Shown here piece after piece: positions 39,001-54,542 of a DNA stretch of 64,000 nucleotides. The stretch is from Lichtheimia corymbifera B2541 (lineage: Eukaryota > Mucoromycota > Mucoromycetes > Mucorales > Lichtheimiaceae): positions 166,806 to 230,805 of the forward strand of contig JNEU01001170.1 in the NCBI GenBank assembly GCA_000697475.1, given 5' to 3'. The notes below the pieces were generated by a model that saw nothing but the letters and a program-made list of their open reading frames with translations, had not been told where the DNA came from and searched no databases. The stretch's first letter is position 1. Each line of letters begins with the position of its first letter. A program made the translations under genes and the position numbers.

Positions 39001-40606
39001 TGGAAGCAGCAACAGCAGCCCAATGTGACAAACAGCACATGCATCCCTACGCATATCAAGTTACACGAGCAACGCTTATTCATCAGCCTACGACTACTAT
39101 TTTGTATACAATCCAAAGTTGTGCTGTAAGTATATCGATTCGTTGATGATTTGATAGGCTTACTCAAGAGATAATGATATATAGCCCGGGCAAACGAATG
39201 AGCAACGACAACGACGACTCGCTGATTTTGTTCAGCTACGAAAGGACATCTCACATGAATGCCCTGAAGCGTTTCTACCGACATTACGGCATTTGGTTGA
39301 TCCCGAACAAGTCGATTTACGGCCACCTCCTATTTATTTGCGAGAAGAAGCCATACAGCGATTGGGTCATTTCATGCAATGGTTGCAGCAACACCCTACT
39401 CTCCAGGATCATGATTTGGTGCGCACTTTTGTACGATCCAAAGAGCTAAAGGTACGACGACACACAATGCATGCATATGCATGATGGAGAGGGTGATTGG
39501 AAATCTAAATTTAACTATCAAAACATATACACAGAGAGAGACGATTGAAACAGCATCCTTTGCAAGGCGTGATTTATTGTTGGAGAAGATTGGTGAATCA
39601 TTTTCATCCTCGGGCAATGAATTTGGTGGAAGCGAGGACGAAGAATACTTTTTCTCTTATTCCCAAAGCAACATTGAAGCGCTCCGAGATAGTTTGCTGG
39701 GTGTGATTCTTGCAGGACGTCAAGTCATACGATGTCGTCGTGGTAAAGTGAATCTGATAGAAATGGGGCATCAAACCTTCTTTAACTAAACAATGCTGTC
39801 AGATCTCGAAATGGCGATGCATCAAGCGGTGCAAGGATGGATGGGCAATAAACAAGCAATGCTCACGATGAAAGTCTGTGCCGGGACGACCGGTGACACC
39901 GCGGTAAGGTGCCGCCATTGCCGATCATTACTCCTTTTGCACTAAAACACTGCTTAGTTTGGCACGTCTTTGTGGGAAGACACAGTACAGCACTTCCAAA
40001 CGATGCATGATTTGGCTGATGGGATCCTGGTAAGAACAGTATTATGGAAATGGGGGTGTTATAAGCGGTTTGCATGATATTGAACACATAATATTATGCG
40101 TATACATCAGCAGCAATTAACTATTAACACGCCATGTGTCTTTAATTTGCTGTAGATGGCCCTGCAGCGACCCCTTTGGCTATTGCATCGACGCATGGAG
40201 TTACGAGAACAACTCGAGATGAAGCGTGATCATTTACGACGAGTCAAGTCATGGAACGAAGTGATCCCAACACAGCGACGACAAATCGAACAAGCAAAAG
40301 AAAGCGTGGTTGAAGTAAGTGTGTCCCAAACTTTGAACATGATTATATTTTCGAGTGGAGACCGAATTTGCTTAATTGGTACCTTGATAGACGCTCAGCG
40401 ATCTCGCGCGAACAGGCAGTCAAATCGCCCAATCACATCAAGTGATTTCCGACGAAATGGCCCATTTTCAACGTGTTCACCCCATCCACATTCATACTGC
40501 CATCCGTAATTTCGTATCTGGACAACTTGCAAGGGAGAGATACAAATTGGAATGCCTTTTGGAGACGAAGCGCAAGTTGGGGAAGATGTATACCAAAAGA
40601 GGGTGA
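36057..40606 (+). CDS. VRL1: VARP/Vrl1-like Rab5-family GEF with VPS9, ankyrin, PX and BAR regions
   Basis: Large endosomal protein in about 13 exons. First intron 36184-36271 joins TLDFL to ASHVIVTLWD. The VPS9 region (about 37080-37800) includes KLECLLCSITQLSES, then LDSDALVSLLVLTLIRG, VANITYM and GRYGFAISTLEGVMQYI, the usual active core of a Rab5-type exchange factor. Next are six or more ankyrin repeats (about 37860-38930; DASGNNALMIAAVAGQTHIIKYLLQH and similar). Then a PX-like region (about 39210-39560; PPIYLREEAIQRLGHFMQWL) and a coiled BAR-like end (40155-40606; LREQLEMKRDHLRRVKSWNE). This is the order in yeast Vrl1 of the VINE SNX-BAR complex. The stop MYTKRG is at 40604-40606. Some internal exon edges (36660-37230) are uncertain. 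Confidence 0.78.
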
Positions 40607-41002
40607 AAACTTGTTCTTGTGGCAATCATGGTAGAATTGTGTGTCTCTTGGCCATCTTTGTCTGGAGCGCAAAAATCTTTGTACCGCCGCGCGCGCTATT
40701 TCCCTTCCGTACACACACTCTCGTTCCCACCCCATCTCCCCTCTTTCCTCTTTTTCTTCTCTCTTTCTCTTCTTCTTTATATACCTCGACACACACAAAA
40801 ACAGACGTTTGACGACTGCATCCACCGTATATTTACACCAGTCAAAGCAACACAGCTAAAAGCACGATACCCACTTTGTCTGCAACCTCCTCCTTTATCG
40901 TTCACTCACAATTACAACATCTATATTACAACAAACGCAACAACAACAACATACATATTACATACTCTAATTTGCGTGTACATAACGAGCCGAATTTGAG
41001 CA
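40607..41002 (+). promoter_or_regulatory. Promoter and 5' UTR of the G-alpha gene
   Basis: Contains a GC-rich patch (CCGCCGCGCGCGC, 40685-40697), a long CT-rich tract (40727-40775), a TATA-like TTTATATACC (about 40775-40784), and AC-rich leader sequence up to the ATG at 41003. Confidence 0.5.
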
Positions 41003-42213
41003 ATGGGCTGCTGTCAATCATCAGAGCGTGTCGAGGAGAGGCAGCGTAATCAAGAAATCGAGGCACAAATTCGACGTGACCGTGCCAACATGAAGACTGA
41101 AATAAAGATGCTGTTACTAGGTAGGATGATGATAACCAAAGGGGTAGAAGAGCGGAAGTAGTAGTAATAGTATAGTGGATGTGAATCTGACCGGAGTTGT
41201 TTTTTATGTATGTAGGTGCGGGTGAATCTGGCAAATCGACCATCCTAAAGCAGATGAAGCTTATTCATGATGGTGGCTACACACCTGAGGAACGTGAGAG
41301 TTTCAAAGAAGTCATTTTCAGCAACACAATTCAATCAATGCGAGTTACGATGGAAGCAATGCATGACTTGGGTATCCCATTCCGCAACCCTGAAAACGAA
41401 ATTCATCGACGTCTTGTTCTTGAGGCACCACCCCAAGTTGATTATCTCAGCCACGAACTTGTTGAAGCCATTGCAACCTTATGGGATGATCCCGCTGTCA
41501 AGGATTGTGTTGATCGTGCAAATGAATTCCAGCTCAACGACTCTGCTCGATAGTAAGTAGTATACTGATGTCATGGATACATTCGATATTCACATTTATA
41601 TAATCTTAGTTATTTCGACGCTATTTTACGTATCGGTCAACCACATTATATCCCCAGCGACCAAGATGTGCTTCGATCACGTGTGAAATCAACCGGCATT
41701 ACTGAGACGACGTTTGTAATCGGCGAATTGACATATCGCATGGTGGACGTGGGAGGACAACGATCCGAACGTAAAAAGTGGATTCATTGCTTTGAAAACG
41801 TTACTACGCTTTTATTCCTGGTGGCCATCTCTGAATACGATCAAGTTTTATTTGAGGATGCATCCGTCAATCGTTTACAAGAATCATTGACCTTGTTTGA
41901 TTCGATCTGCAATTCACGTTGGTTTATCAAGACATCCATCATTTTGTTTTTGAACAAGATTGATTTGTTTTCTGAAAAATTACCGCGAAGCCCGTTATCC
42001 AACTACTTTGACGATTACAAGGGAGGAGAACGCTACGATGCTGCATGTCAATATCTGTTACAAAAATTTGTAGCACTCAATACTCGAGCGGATACCAAGC
42101 AAATCTACACCCATTTCACCTGCGCTACTGAGACCAAGCAAATCAAGTTTGTCATGAACGCAGTCAACAATATCATCATGCACGAGAACTTGGCAAGAGA
42201 AGGCTTGCTGTAA
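41003..42213 (+). CDS. Heterotrimeric G-protein alpha subunit
   Basis: Membrane-bound GTPase that couples receptors to cAMP or MAP-kinase signalling; about 355 residues, standard length, three exons. Seen: N-myristoylation signal MGCCQS with a palmitoylatable Cys, P-loop GAGESGKST (right after intron 1), switch I RVKSTGI, switch II DVGGQRSERKKW, the guanine-specificity motif NKID, and TCAT. The catalytic Arg and Gln are present. The C-terminus, which selects the receptor, is NLAREGLL and lacks the Cys of Gi-type subunits. Mucoromycota have many G-alpha paralogs, so no yeast gene name is assigned. Confidence 0.96.
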
Positions 42214-42881
42214 CATACAATCACAATCACACAATTACACAATTACACACACACACACACGCACGCACATCATCTTATATATTAATTGATTTCTCTTTCT
42301 TACCCAATGTTCATCCCATTCCCTATCTTTTTTCTTTTGCTTTTCCCTTTACTGAGCACATCCCTCTCTTCGTTTTCTTATCCCGTCAAAGCAGAATACT
42401 AGCATCTATAAACATTACTTGTAACCAACCACGTCTGTATTGGTGTGATGATGGGACAATGATGATGGTGGTTCACGTGGCTGTCAACGCATCCCAATTA
42501 GGCAGCAATGGTAATTAATCAAGGATTTGGACCAATTCTTCTACGGAAATATTTGGTTCTGTATATGATGGTCTGCAACAAAGATATGGGTTTAAAAGCC
42601 TTGTATGTGTGTCCATGTGTAAGATGTCTGTGCGCATTGTATTCCTCTTACACATATGACCCCCCCGGGTGGAGCAGTAAATGAATCTGGTGGCCTAGTT
42701 TCAACATTGATATCCAATAAGGCGTCACAGTGTGTGTATGCGCTGGTGCTGCTGATACTTGCTCGCTCTCGCTCTCCCCCCCCCCCCCCCCCCCCCCTCT
42801 CTATGTGCATCTCTCTTTTTTCCTCTTTTGTTCTTTACTCTCTTTTTTCTATATCATCAACATACAACGATACTACTTTTC
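42214..42881. other. Intergenic with CA/CG repeats and a poly-C tract
   Basis: After the G-alpha stop lie an (AC)n/(GCAC) microsatellite (about 42230-42268) and CT-rich sequence. At about 42776-42797 there is a run of 20 or more C flanked by CT repeats, in the leader of the demethylase gene. No gene was seen. Confidence 0.6.
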
Positions 42882-45737
<2,856 letters not shown>

Positions 45738-45989
45738 TCACCAACCACAACATCCCCCTATGTACCTCGTTATCTACTTAGTGTAATGCCTGTACTCGTT
45801 TATTTACTCATCCCTGCATCTTCATCCAAAATTCTACTCGTAATAACACTCTAATCCATGTCTCTCTAAAAAGTTATGCGCGCATGAGGAATCGAGGAAC
45901 TGGTATATATGTAGCCCCGTCATCTGCTCTTGATGGCTGGGTGCAGCAGGGTGGTGCATACCGATGGATAATGATGCCCGTTCCGTGCT

Positions 45990-48098
45990 TCACATACCAT
46001 AGGATCTGGGGTAATCGCTATTGGCGGATATTCCCAACTGATGCCTGACGAGATGTACCACTGCCGGTGTTACTTTGGCGCAATCGAATACCACCAGTTT
46101 CTGAAGCCGAGAACAATTGGCCAATGCCACGACGCCTTCATCCGAAATCTGGCTCAGGAACCATAGTTCCAAGCATTCGAGTGTGGGTATCTTTGCAATT
46201 TCCTTGAGTGCTCTGTCGTCCACCAAGCTATCTTCACGTGCCATCAAACGTCTAAAACGAGGAAATGTCTGAAGTTCCCTTGCCAAGACCAAAAGACTCC
46301 ACGAGCATAATTCCGCTTCAGGTGCTGTTCTCGTCATATCCAAGTATTCCAAGGATCGTATTTTTCCTATTGCCTCCAATGCTCTTGGTGATGCGTTTTT
46401 CCCAATCCCGAGTTCTTTTAGCGTGGATTGCTCGCCCAATTCGCCGTGCATACGTAAAAACCGCAACCATCCATCCATATCATCCACAATACAATCACCG
46501 AGAAAGAGTACTTGTAAATGACGCAGCTTGCAAAGGGCTTCAAAGACTTCGAACGTGATATGACCCGATTCTGAAAATCCCACTACGGATAGATTGGGAG
46601 CACTGCGAATGATGGATGCCACAATGTAATCACCCACGTGATCGAAATAGAAACTCTCAATGGAGTAGAGTTTGGTGAGGATCGTATTTCCGGTAAGTAA
46701 TTGGTGATTCCTCAAGTAAATGTCTTCACCCATGTGGAGAAAGAGCTTTTCAAGCGTGGTAGCCCATTGTTCAAAACACCGTTCCAGAGGTTCCAAATCC
46801 GATTCCATAATGTTGCCCACTTGCAAGAACGTCAGCCCTGGACTTTGCATGCTGGTATCATGTGGACTGCATTCGAGACTGAAGAGCAGGTCATTGAATG
46901 TCAAATGTTGTAGCTGTGGCCGCTGCTGTCGAACGAGATCCAGCAATTTGGGAGACACGCATTGATGTAGCACAAAACAAGTGAGAGCAGAGCATCTTTC
47001 AAGGATCGTCTTTAGAGTGTTGTATTCGATATCCTCGTCATAAGGTCGTAATTGAAGAATGCGGAGCTTGCTTGGTGTCGGAAATGCTGCTGCGTCTTCA
47101 TACAAGATATATTCGCCATGGTATTCCAACTCTTCAAGTTCGGTGCAACAGCTAATCACCTTGACCAACGGTAGCTCTGTTTCCCATTTCTCATCTTGAA
47201 AGCGTAGCTTCTTTAGTGATGTGCGTCCCACTCGGTTCAATGCTGCAAGGAATAAATCAGGGTCGGTTATATCCCAATCTACACAATCATCATCATCATC
47301 AATACCCATCATTATCCCTTCTTTCATTACATACATACCATTGAGGTATAATTCTCGCAACCCGGTGAACTTTCCATTCTTCATAGTACTCATGTACAGA
47401 TTTCTTTGCCGCATCGACAATGTCTCAAGGAAATGCATGGATACAACATAGGGAGCGACTTGGAGGATACGAGCATCTTGGAGTTGTTGTTGCTGTCGTG
47501 TGCATCGAGATGCCGTCATTGTTCGATATTCATTAACACGGAATGCTGTGCAATAGCATATACGCTCTCGCCATGTCTTTGAGACATCCAAACAGTCGTG
47601 TTGATCACCAGGTATTCGACCCATATAAAATAGAGGCACCAAAAGCTGTACCACATCCAATGGCAATGCTGCAATAAAGTCGACGTGTGTTGTATCCAAT
47701 ATAGCTTGTGCTTTGTTCTTTTCATCTTCAAGGCGTGTGTATCCAGGAGTATCTGGTGATGCGGATATCATTCCTTGTTCATAGACTTGGATTGCTGCTG
47801 CATATCGACCTTGCATAACGTGTATAGCACCGGTGCGTAAGAATCCAACCGGATTCGTAGGTGCCTTCTCCATCATAAACTTGCAGTCGTCCAACGCATG
47901 TCTTATCATTGCCTTTTGAGCATAGGCTGCTGCACGCTTATCAAGCATGTCGAGCTGTTTGTCAATGAGATTCTGGAAAGCAATTGTCGTCTCTTGAATG
48001 ACCATGGCTGGATTCGCTGTACTGGGTTGTTGCAGACATTCCGTTGGGTCGTCATCACCATGCGTGACATTGGCGTTGGAACGTTTTCTTTTGTGCAT
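45990..48098 (-). CDS. TPR / F-box / leucine-rich-repeat protein
   Basis: Single exon, 702 residues. Order: basic N-terminus (MHKRKRS), TPR-like helices (about residues 30-120; AAAYAQKAMIRHALDDCKFM, GFLRTGAIHVMQGRYAAAIQVYEQG), an F-box-like segment (FIAALPLDVVQLLVPLFYMG), then about fifteen irregular leucine-rich repeats to the C-terminus (ISDEGVVALANCSRLQKLVVFDCAKV). This is the layout of Pof3 and Dia2, substrate receptors of SCF ubiquitin ligases linked to replication and telomeres. Mucoromycota have many such paralogs, so orthology is not claimed. An upstream in-frame ATG at 48200 is less likely; the sequence between is UTR-like. Confidence 0.82.
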   Translation of the reverse strand: MHKRKRSNANVTHGDDDPTECLQQPSTANPAMVIQETTIAFQNLIDKQLDMLDKRAAAYAQKAMIRHALDDCKFMMEKAPTNPVGFLRTGAIHVMQGRYAAAIQVYEQGMISASPDTPGYTRLEDEKNKAQAILDTTHVDFIAALPLDVVQLLVPLFYMGRIPGDQHDCLDVSKTWRERICYCTAFRVNEYRTMTASRCTRQQQQLQDARILQVAPYVVSMHFLETLSMRQRNLYMSTMKNGKFTGLRELYLNGMYVMKEGIMMGIDDDDDCVDWDITDPDLFLAALNRVGRTSLKKLRFQDEKWETELPLVKVISCCTELEELEYHGEYILYEDAAAFPTPSKLRILQLRPYDEDIEYNTLKTILERCSALTCFVLHQCVSPKLLDLVRQQRPQLQHLTFNDLLFSLECSPHDTSMQSPGLTFLQVGNIMESDLEPLERCFEQWATTLEKLFLHMGEDIYLRNHQLLTGNTILTKLYSIESFYFDHVGDYIVASIIRSAPNLSVVGFSESGHITFEVFEALCKLRHLQVLFLGDCIVDDMDGWLRFLRMHGELGEQSTLKELGIGKNASPRALEAIGKIRSLEYLDMTRTAPEAELCSWSLLVLARELQTFPRFRRLMAREDSLVDDRALKEIAKIPTLECLELWFLSQISDEGVVALANCSRLQKLVVFDCAKVTPAVVHLVRHQLGISANSDYPRSYGM

Positions 48099-48602
48099 AT
48101 AAAAGAGAGAAAGGGAGGTTGAAGAAGAATAGAAAAAAAGAAAGGGAAGTTTAAAAGTACGTCCCAGTAAATCGGGATCATGCATACATGACATACCCAT
48201 GTTCTGGATTGGGCATAGCCCGAGTTACTGGTGCATCGGATCCACCTCCCCCCACCTCATCGTCATCATTGACGTCTGCATGTGCCACAAACATGGATTA
48301 GCACCACGCTCCTTGATTATTATTATTATAAACCTTCCCTTCAACAACATGCATCACATTATTGTATTACTCTTCCACCACGTCAGCATGCACAAAATAC
48401 GTTCATTTAAATAAATGCTATCCTGGCCAGTGATCGTAGTACAAAGTAAACATCCTATACAACTTTTGTCAGGTGTTCTTCTTCTCACCAACATGGTGGC
48501 CATATGAATCATTCTACTGTATAGCGATATTATAGCACCACACACCCATTCTTGGCATGGAAATGTATTTGTCGGAAGGGTCCGAGGTACGTGGTTGACA
48601 TT

Positions 48603-49478
48603 TTATAAAATCACTCCCGACAATCCTGCTGTTATGATTGTTGACAAATGAGATGATGCGCTCTCTTCCACTCTGGATATATGCTTGCGGATACCATCAA
48701 ACTCGGCTTTGTAAACCTCGTAAATCAATTTTTTCAGGGTCTTGGTACGCTCGTCAAGATTGTCATCGTCGTCTCCAAACGCTTCCTTGAATTTCTCTCT
48801 GACTTCAGTTCTTCTCGTAATTATACGCTTAGCAGCGTTTTGGTTTTTTTCAATGTTGATCTGATGCTGTTGATCAAATCCACTCGCACCTCCATAAACA
48901 TGGTATAGCGTAAACCTTGTAGACACCAGCTTGCCCCAAGTTGTGGATCTTTTGGGACTCTTGTGACAGATAGGAAAGAGCAGGTGGAGGGAAAATGGCA
49001 ACGATGGTTGAGGAGTATACCAGTGTATGGACGTGGGTGATCAAGCTGCATCAGGATATGGAGTGGATATGTGTCCTGTGGTATCTGGATTGCCGCTGTT
49101 AACGATGCTGATCTTGGTTACACGATCCACATTGACACCAATGGCAATACTTTGTGCACCTTCATCTCTCTGGTATCTCCTTTTGGCTTTGGTTGTATCC
49201 GCTGCAGGTGAACGCTGAGCTTATAGCGACGATTCAAGACCTCGACGCGGTTGTCCAATCGATCCTTGTTCCTGTGGTCCACATAATGGCCCTCGAGATA
49301 GGACCATGACATCCGCATATGAATTCCTTGAAATGTCTGGCTTTCGAGCACATGCAGTGTACTTTGCACCAAGGTCGATATCAACCTCAGGTGGTGAATG
49401 TCGACCACCTGGTTCAACTTGACAGATGAAAGGAGCTCCTATGCAGTATTCATATATGAGCATACGATTCATAAGCAA
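48603..49478 (-). pseudogene. Decayed protein-coding gene, unrecognised
   Basis: Coding-like peptides follow each other on the minus strand but switch frame several times: EVDIDLGAKYTACARKPDIS, then RLDNRVEVLNRRYKLSVHL, GVNVDRVTKISIVNSGNPD, and finally a Lys/Glu-rich helical end of about 95 residues (DQQHQINIEKNQNAAKR to the stop at 48603). No splice sites rescue a single frame by eye. The family is not recognised. A promoter-like block shared with the left edge of the window lies just upstream (49632-49760). Confidence 0.4.
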
Positions 49479-49631
49479 TATAATAATGTTTTATCTCATT
49501 ACAAGGGTTAAAATATCACAATGACGACCATGACAATGAAAGCACCAGAACAATGAAAAGCTAAACAACACAAAGCTCAGCTCTAGTCCTCAGAGCTGCA
49601 AAGAATGATCCTTACCTTGATAATACGCACG

Positions 49632-49760
49632 TAAACGTGAGCCTTTGATGGTGTAAGCAATCAATGAAGCATCATGATAGAGGAAAGAAATGTGTTCTAT
49701 GTGATGGGCGACAACATCATTCTTGTTTATATTCGCATTGTGGGCGTGCGAGTTTCTGAT
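49632..49760 (-). repeat. Promoter-like repeat block, copy 2
   Basis: Matches 445-560 (see there) including the TATA-like ATATAAACAAGAATG core on the minus strand and the CACGT...GGTGTAAGCAATCAA part. It sits upstream of the decayed gene at 48603-49478. 49761-50098 holds no further gene. Confidence 0.5.
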
Positions 49761-50098
49761 GATGACAAAAGAGGGACGAGTGATGGGGTTACTGGGGCAA
49801 TCCTTGAGCTGATAAAATAATGGAGTGCCTTTATCAGGGTTAAGTACGTATGCTACTTATCAAGGAGCCTAGGTGTGATCATCAAACCATTCTACTATCA
49901 GGGGTTTGTTTCTAGCCATTTATCATATAGATTTATCAAAAAGCAGTTATATCAGAATAAATGATTGATGAATGATAAACATTGGATGATTGTATTGATT
50001 GTATATTAGTGTGTTTATGTACGAATGATGATACAAGAGGGGGAATGATTGTAAAAAAAAAAGGTAAGATGTAAACAACAATAATAGAAACAACAGGT

Positions 50099-53000
50099 CT
50101 AGTGTGCGTTAAGAGATTGCTGGCGAACGAGACTCGCGTATTCACCATCAAGTTTGAGTAACTCCCAATGAGTGCCTTGCTCAACAACGCGTCCACCCTT
50201 GATCACACAGATCAAATCGGCTGTTTGTATAGTGGAGAGTCTGTGCGCGATCGTCAAAGTCGTGCGACCACCTTCGCTGATGATGTTATCAATAGCTTGT
50301 TGTACCAACTTTTCGGATTCACTATCCAATGCAGAGGTAGCTTCATCGAGCAACAACACCTTGGGCTTGCGAATCAATGCACGAGCAATAGCAATACGTT
50401 GTTTTTGACCACCAGACAACTGAGATCCCTTGTCACCAACACGTGTATTGTATCCGTCAGGCAATTCGGAAATGAACTTGTGGATGTTGGCAGCCTTGCA
50501 TGCTTCTTCGACATCTTCTTGAGTGATGTTCTTGCTCTCATCGACACCGAATCGGATGTTTTCAGCGATGGTCATATCAAACAATACAGGCTCTTGACCC
50601 ACCAATGCCATGTGTGAACGAAGGTTGCCCAAGGTAAAGTTCTTAATATTGTGTTCATCCAAGCGGACAGTGCCATCAATGGGATCGTACCAACGTTGAA
50701 GCATACCAATAGTAGTCGATTTACCGCAACCAGAAGGACCCACCAAAGCAATGGTTTGACCGGATTTGCCATCGAGATTGAATTCACCATCAAAGATTGG
50801 AATATCGGGACGAGCGGGGTATCTGAAAGTAATGTCCTTGAATTGGATATCACCGTGGATGTTGGAGGAAGTGGGTTCCATGCCTTCAAGGTCAGGGTCA
50901 ATTTCGGATTTGCGATCAAGCACTTCAAAGGCAGCAATGGCGGAATTCTTGGCTTTGGCTGCTGTTGATGTGAACACGGAAGCACGACCAATACCCTGGG
51001 CAGTGATAAGGACAGCCATCATACACACCATCATTTGCTGGAAGTCGATACGGCCTTGATCAATAAGACGCACACCAGCGTAGAATGAAACAGCGTTGGT
51101 GTACATCATGATACCTTGTTGAAGAGCATAACCAATGGATGACAAATAAGCCTTCTTGACTGCAAGCTTGTGAGGATATTCCAAAGCATGGCTGAACTTT
51201 TGCTCAAAGTGCGCCTGTTTGTTGAGAGCAGCCACGGTACGGACTTCCTTGATAGCTTCACCAGCAACTTCACCACTTTGCTCGTTAGCCTTTGCGGTTT
51301 TGTCCTCGAAACCACGATGGATGGTCGATTCGTAATATGTTGCACCGCCAATAAAAGGTGACATACAAAGCACAATCAAAGTCAAGAGCCAGCTGTGCAC
51401 AAAGGAAATGACAAGACCAGTGATAGCGGTAGAGATGATCTGCATGATATCACCCCAGCACTTGGTGACAAGTTCATTCACGTTCTTGGAGTCAATGGCA
51501 AGCTTGGAGGTCAAAGCACCCATGCTGTTCTCCTCGTCATCATAATAACCGATTTCTTGCTTCATGTATGCGCGGAAGATTTCAGCTCTCAAACGTTCAG
51601 TGTATCGTTCTCCTGCCACTTCGAAAGAAATGATTTGACCACCGAAACCAATGAACGAGGCAACACCAAGCATGACAAAGATGAAAGCATAAAGATTGGC
51701 TATGAAGATTGATTAGCAACGTGTAAAATAAAAGAACATCCAATGTAACTTACCTCCTTGCATAGGAGCAGGAGCAACTTGATCGGGAGGCAACAAAATC
51801 ATGACACTGACAACTCGGGCGAAAATAAGCGAGAAACAGGGGAACACAGCACCAGCGATAGCAGCTGAGACGGTACCAGTGGCAAGAAGATGCCATTCAG
51901 GGCGCATTTGCTGAAGAATCTTGCCGATAGGTGCCTTTTGCTTCTTGCGTTGCTTACGTTCTTCCTTTTGCTTGCGTAACTTGAGTTCAAATGCATCCAC
52001 GGATGAAACGGTGCTCATGCGTACGAGGTGATCAGACTTGTTATCCTTTTCAGCAGCTGCCAATTCTTCGATTCTTTGTTGTTGCTTGAGAAGTTCCTCG
52101 GTTTCCTTTTGCATCATGGCTTCCTCGTCGATATCTTCGTCGTCGTCATTGCCGCCCACTTGCTTGGTAGCGATTTGCTGCTTTTTGACAAGTTCAGAGT
52201 ACACACCGCCAAGCGCCAAGAGTTCGTCATGCGTTCCTTGCTCAACAAGATCACCCTTGTCCATGACAACGATAAGATCTGCTGATCTAATAGTACTTAA
52301 GCGATGAGCTATGACAACAGTCGTGCGATCAGCAGCAGCAGCATCGAGAGCACGTTGAACAAGACGTTCAGATTGAGTATCCAAGGCGGAAGTAGCCTGA
52401 AACAAAGAAACGAGCGGTGAGTGAAATTGACCCCTTACTGCATAAATGTGCGCATTGTGTATTTACCTCATCCAATAACAAGATCGTAGGGTTCTTTAGA
52501 ATGGCACGAGCAATAGCAATACGTTGTTTTTGTCCACCAGAAAGCATACCGCCATGTTCACCGACCATTGTGTCGTAGCCCATACTCAATTGTGAGATGA
52601 AAGTGTGGCAGTTGGCCTTCTTGCAAGCTTCAATGATTTCTTCCCGGGAGACATCTTCACGATCCACACCCATAAGAAGGTTCTGGCGAATAGTCATGTT
52701 GAATAGAACAGGTTCTTGGCTGACGACACCAATTTGCTTTCGCAACCATTGTACATTGAGATCCTTGAGATCATGGCCATCAAGAGTCACCTGACCAGCA
52801 ATGGGATCATAGAAACGTTGGATCAATTGGACACTAGTGGATTTGCCGGAACCAGAAGGACCCACAAATGCAACCGTCATGCCAGGCTTGATTTTGATAT
52901 TGAGATTCTTGAGAATAGTGACATCTGTAATTTGATATTTAATAAACGTCATATTATGTAAAGCAAGAAATAAGAGAGATAGGATGTCTTACCAGGACGA

Positions 53001-54542
53001 GTGGGGTATTTGAATTGGACATTCTTGAATTCGATCTCACCGGTAACCTTTTCAGGCTTGATACCGCCTTCGTTGTCAATATCAATTTCAGGAACGCGAT
53101 CAATAGTGGAGTAGATCTTGTATGCAGCACCACATGCGGTGGAAACGGCTGACAAGTTGGGAGGAAGTTGCATCAAAGACATGGCACCAATCACTTCAGC
53201 GAAAAAGACCACAAGCACAAGATCACCGGTCATCATGCTTTCAGAGACAAGCTTGCCACCATACCAGAAAGCAAGACCGTAGGTGGCAAAGAGGACAAAC
53301 AAGAAAACGGCAAAACCAGCCTATCATTGTGGATGCCATTGTCAGCATGATTTCATTGTGACGAGCTGCATAAAAGGAATACTTACACCCAAGGCAAGGC
53401 CACGTTGCACACCCGTCTTGCGTGCATCCACCAATTTTTCAGCATACATCTTGTCGAAGCGATCTTGCAAAGAAAACGAGTATACTGTGCGGATGCCACT
53501 GAAGACTTGTTCGGCAATGGTACCAGCACCAGCATATGAATCTTGCACACGCAAAGTGAATTTGGTAATGAAATAACCGATAGCACCACCGACAGCTGCA
53601 AGCACAGGCATGGTAGCTAAAATGACAACGGCTAACCGCCAACCTTTGACAAAAGCAACGATAAAGCCGGTGATAAATGCACCGATAGATTGCAAAAAGA
53701 TACCGAACTTCTCAGAAATGCTATTATAAAAAGAGAACATGAGATACAAGATCCATTGAAAAGGCAGGATTAACTTACCCATCTTGAATAAGTTGAGTAT
53801 CAGCAGCGAGACGAGTGGTGAGCGAGCCTTCTTCGGCCTTGTCGAACCAACTCATATCTTGTCGTAGAATAGAATGCACATAGAGCTCACGAATCTATGA
53901 TAGCAATGGGTTAGTAAATATCAATTGGAGTGAGAGGATAGTCAACTTACACGACGAGCTTGGCTTTCACCAGTCATAATAAGAGTCGATTGGGCGATAT
54001 AGGCAGCTAACAATGTAGCAGTACCCATGTATACGAAAACGAGAATCAAATCATACGTGGCATCGGTGAATGAAGCACCCTCCACTGAGAGAGCAGCTTG
54101 AAAATTTCCAAGGAAATCTGCAGGAATGTTCAAATAAGTCACCTGTCATCATCGCTATCCATTGATTTATAAAAGTACCTCCGAAAATGATAATGACAAC
54201 AGGTTGCATGGCACCAACACCAACAGAAAGAACCATGCTGATGAGGATACCAATCATTTCAAGTGGTGTAGCGAATCGGAAGAGCTTGTAAATAGGCACC
54301 GATGGCTCTTTCTTCTTTTTCTTTTTCTTCTTGTCATCGCCATCTTCTTCGTCTTTATCGTTTTTGCTTTCTTTTTCGGATTGCTGAATAGGTGCGTGTT
54401 CTTCTGCAATTGACATGGAATGTTTTTCGTCGATAGTTGAATGCTTATCGTGGCTGGCAATAGATAGATCCGATTCTTTTACTTGGATCTCTTGTTGCAC
54501 AGTCGATGACGACTGTATTGACGCTGCTTTTGACCCTGTCAT
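50099..54542 (-). CDS. ABCB-type full ABC transporter, copy 1 (intron-poor)
   Basis: Predicted ATP-driven exporter of hydrophobic compounds (P-glycoprotein/MDR class), TMD1-NBD1-TMD2-NBD2, roughly 1,300 residues. The N-terminus is long and charged with a [18 protein letters not shown] block. NBD1: Walker [10 protein letters not shown], signature LSGGQKQR, Walker B ILLLDE. NBD2: [37 protein letters not shown]. Linker rich in Lys/Gln/Glu. The last exon (50099 to about 51690) runs uninterrupted from the middle of TMD2 to the stop QQSLNAH. Introns lie near 51715-51750, 52396-52467, 52935-52993, 53322-53385, 53720-53775, 53895-53950 and 54118-54190. Copy 2 has additional introns. Both ATPase sites look complete. 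Confidence 0.92.
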
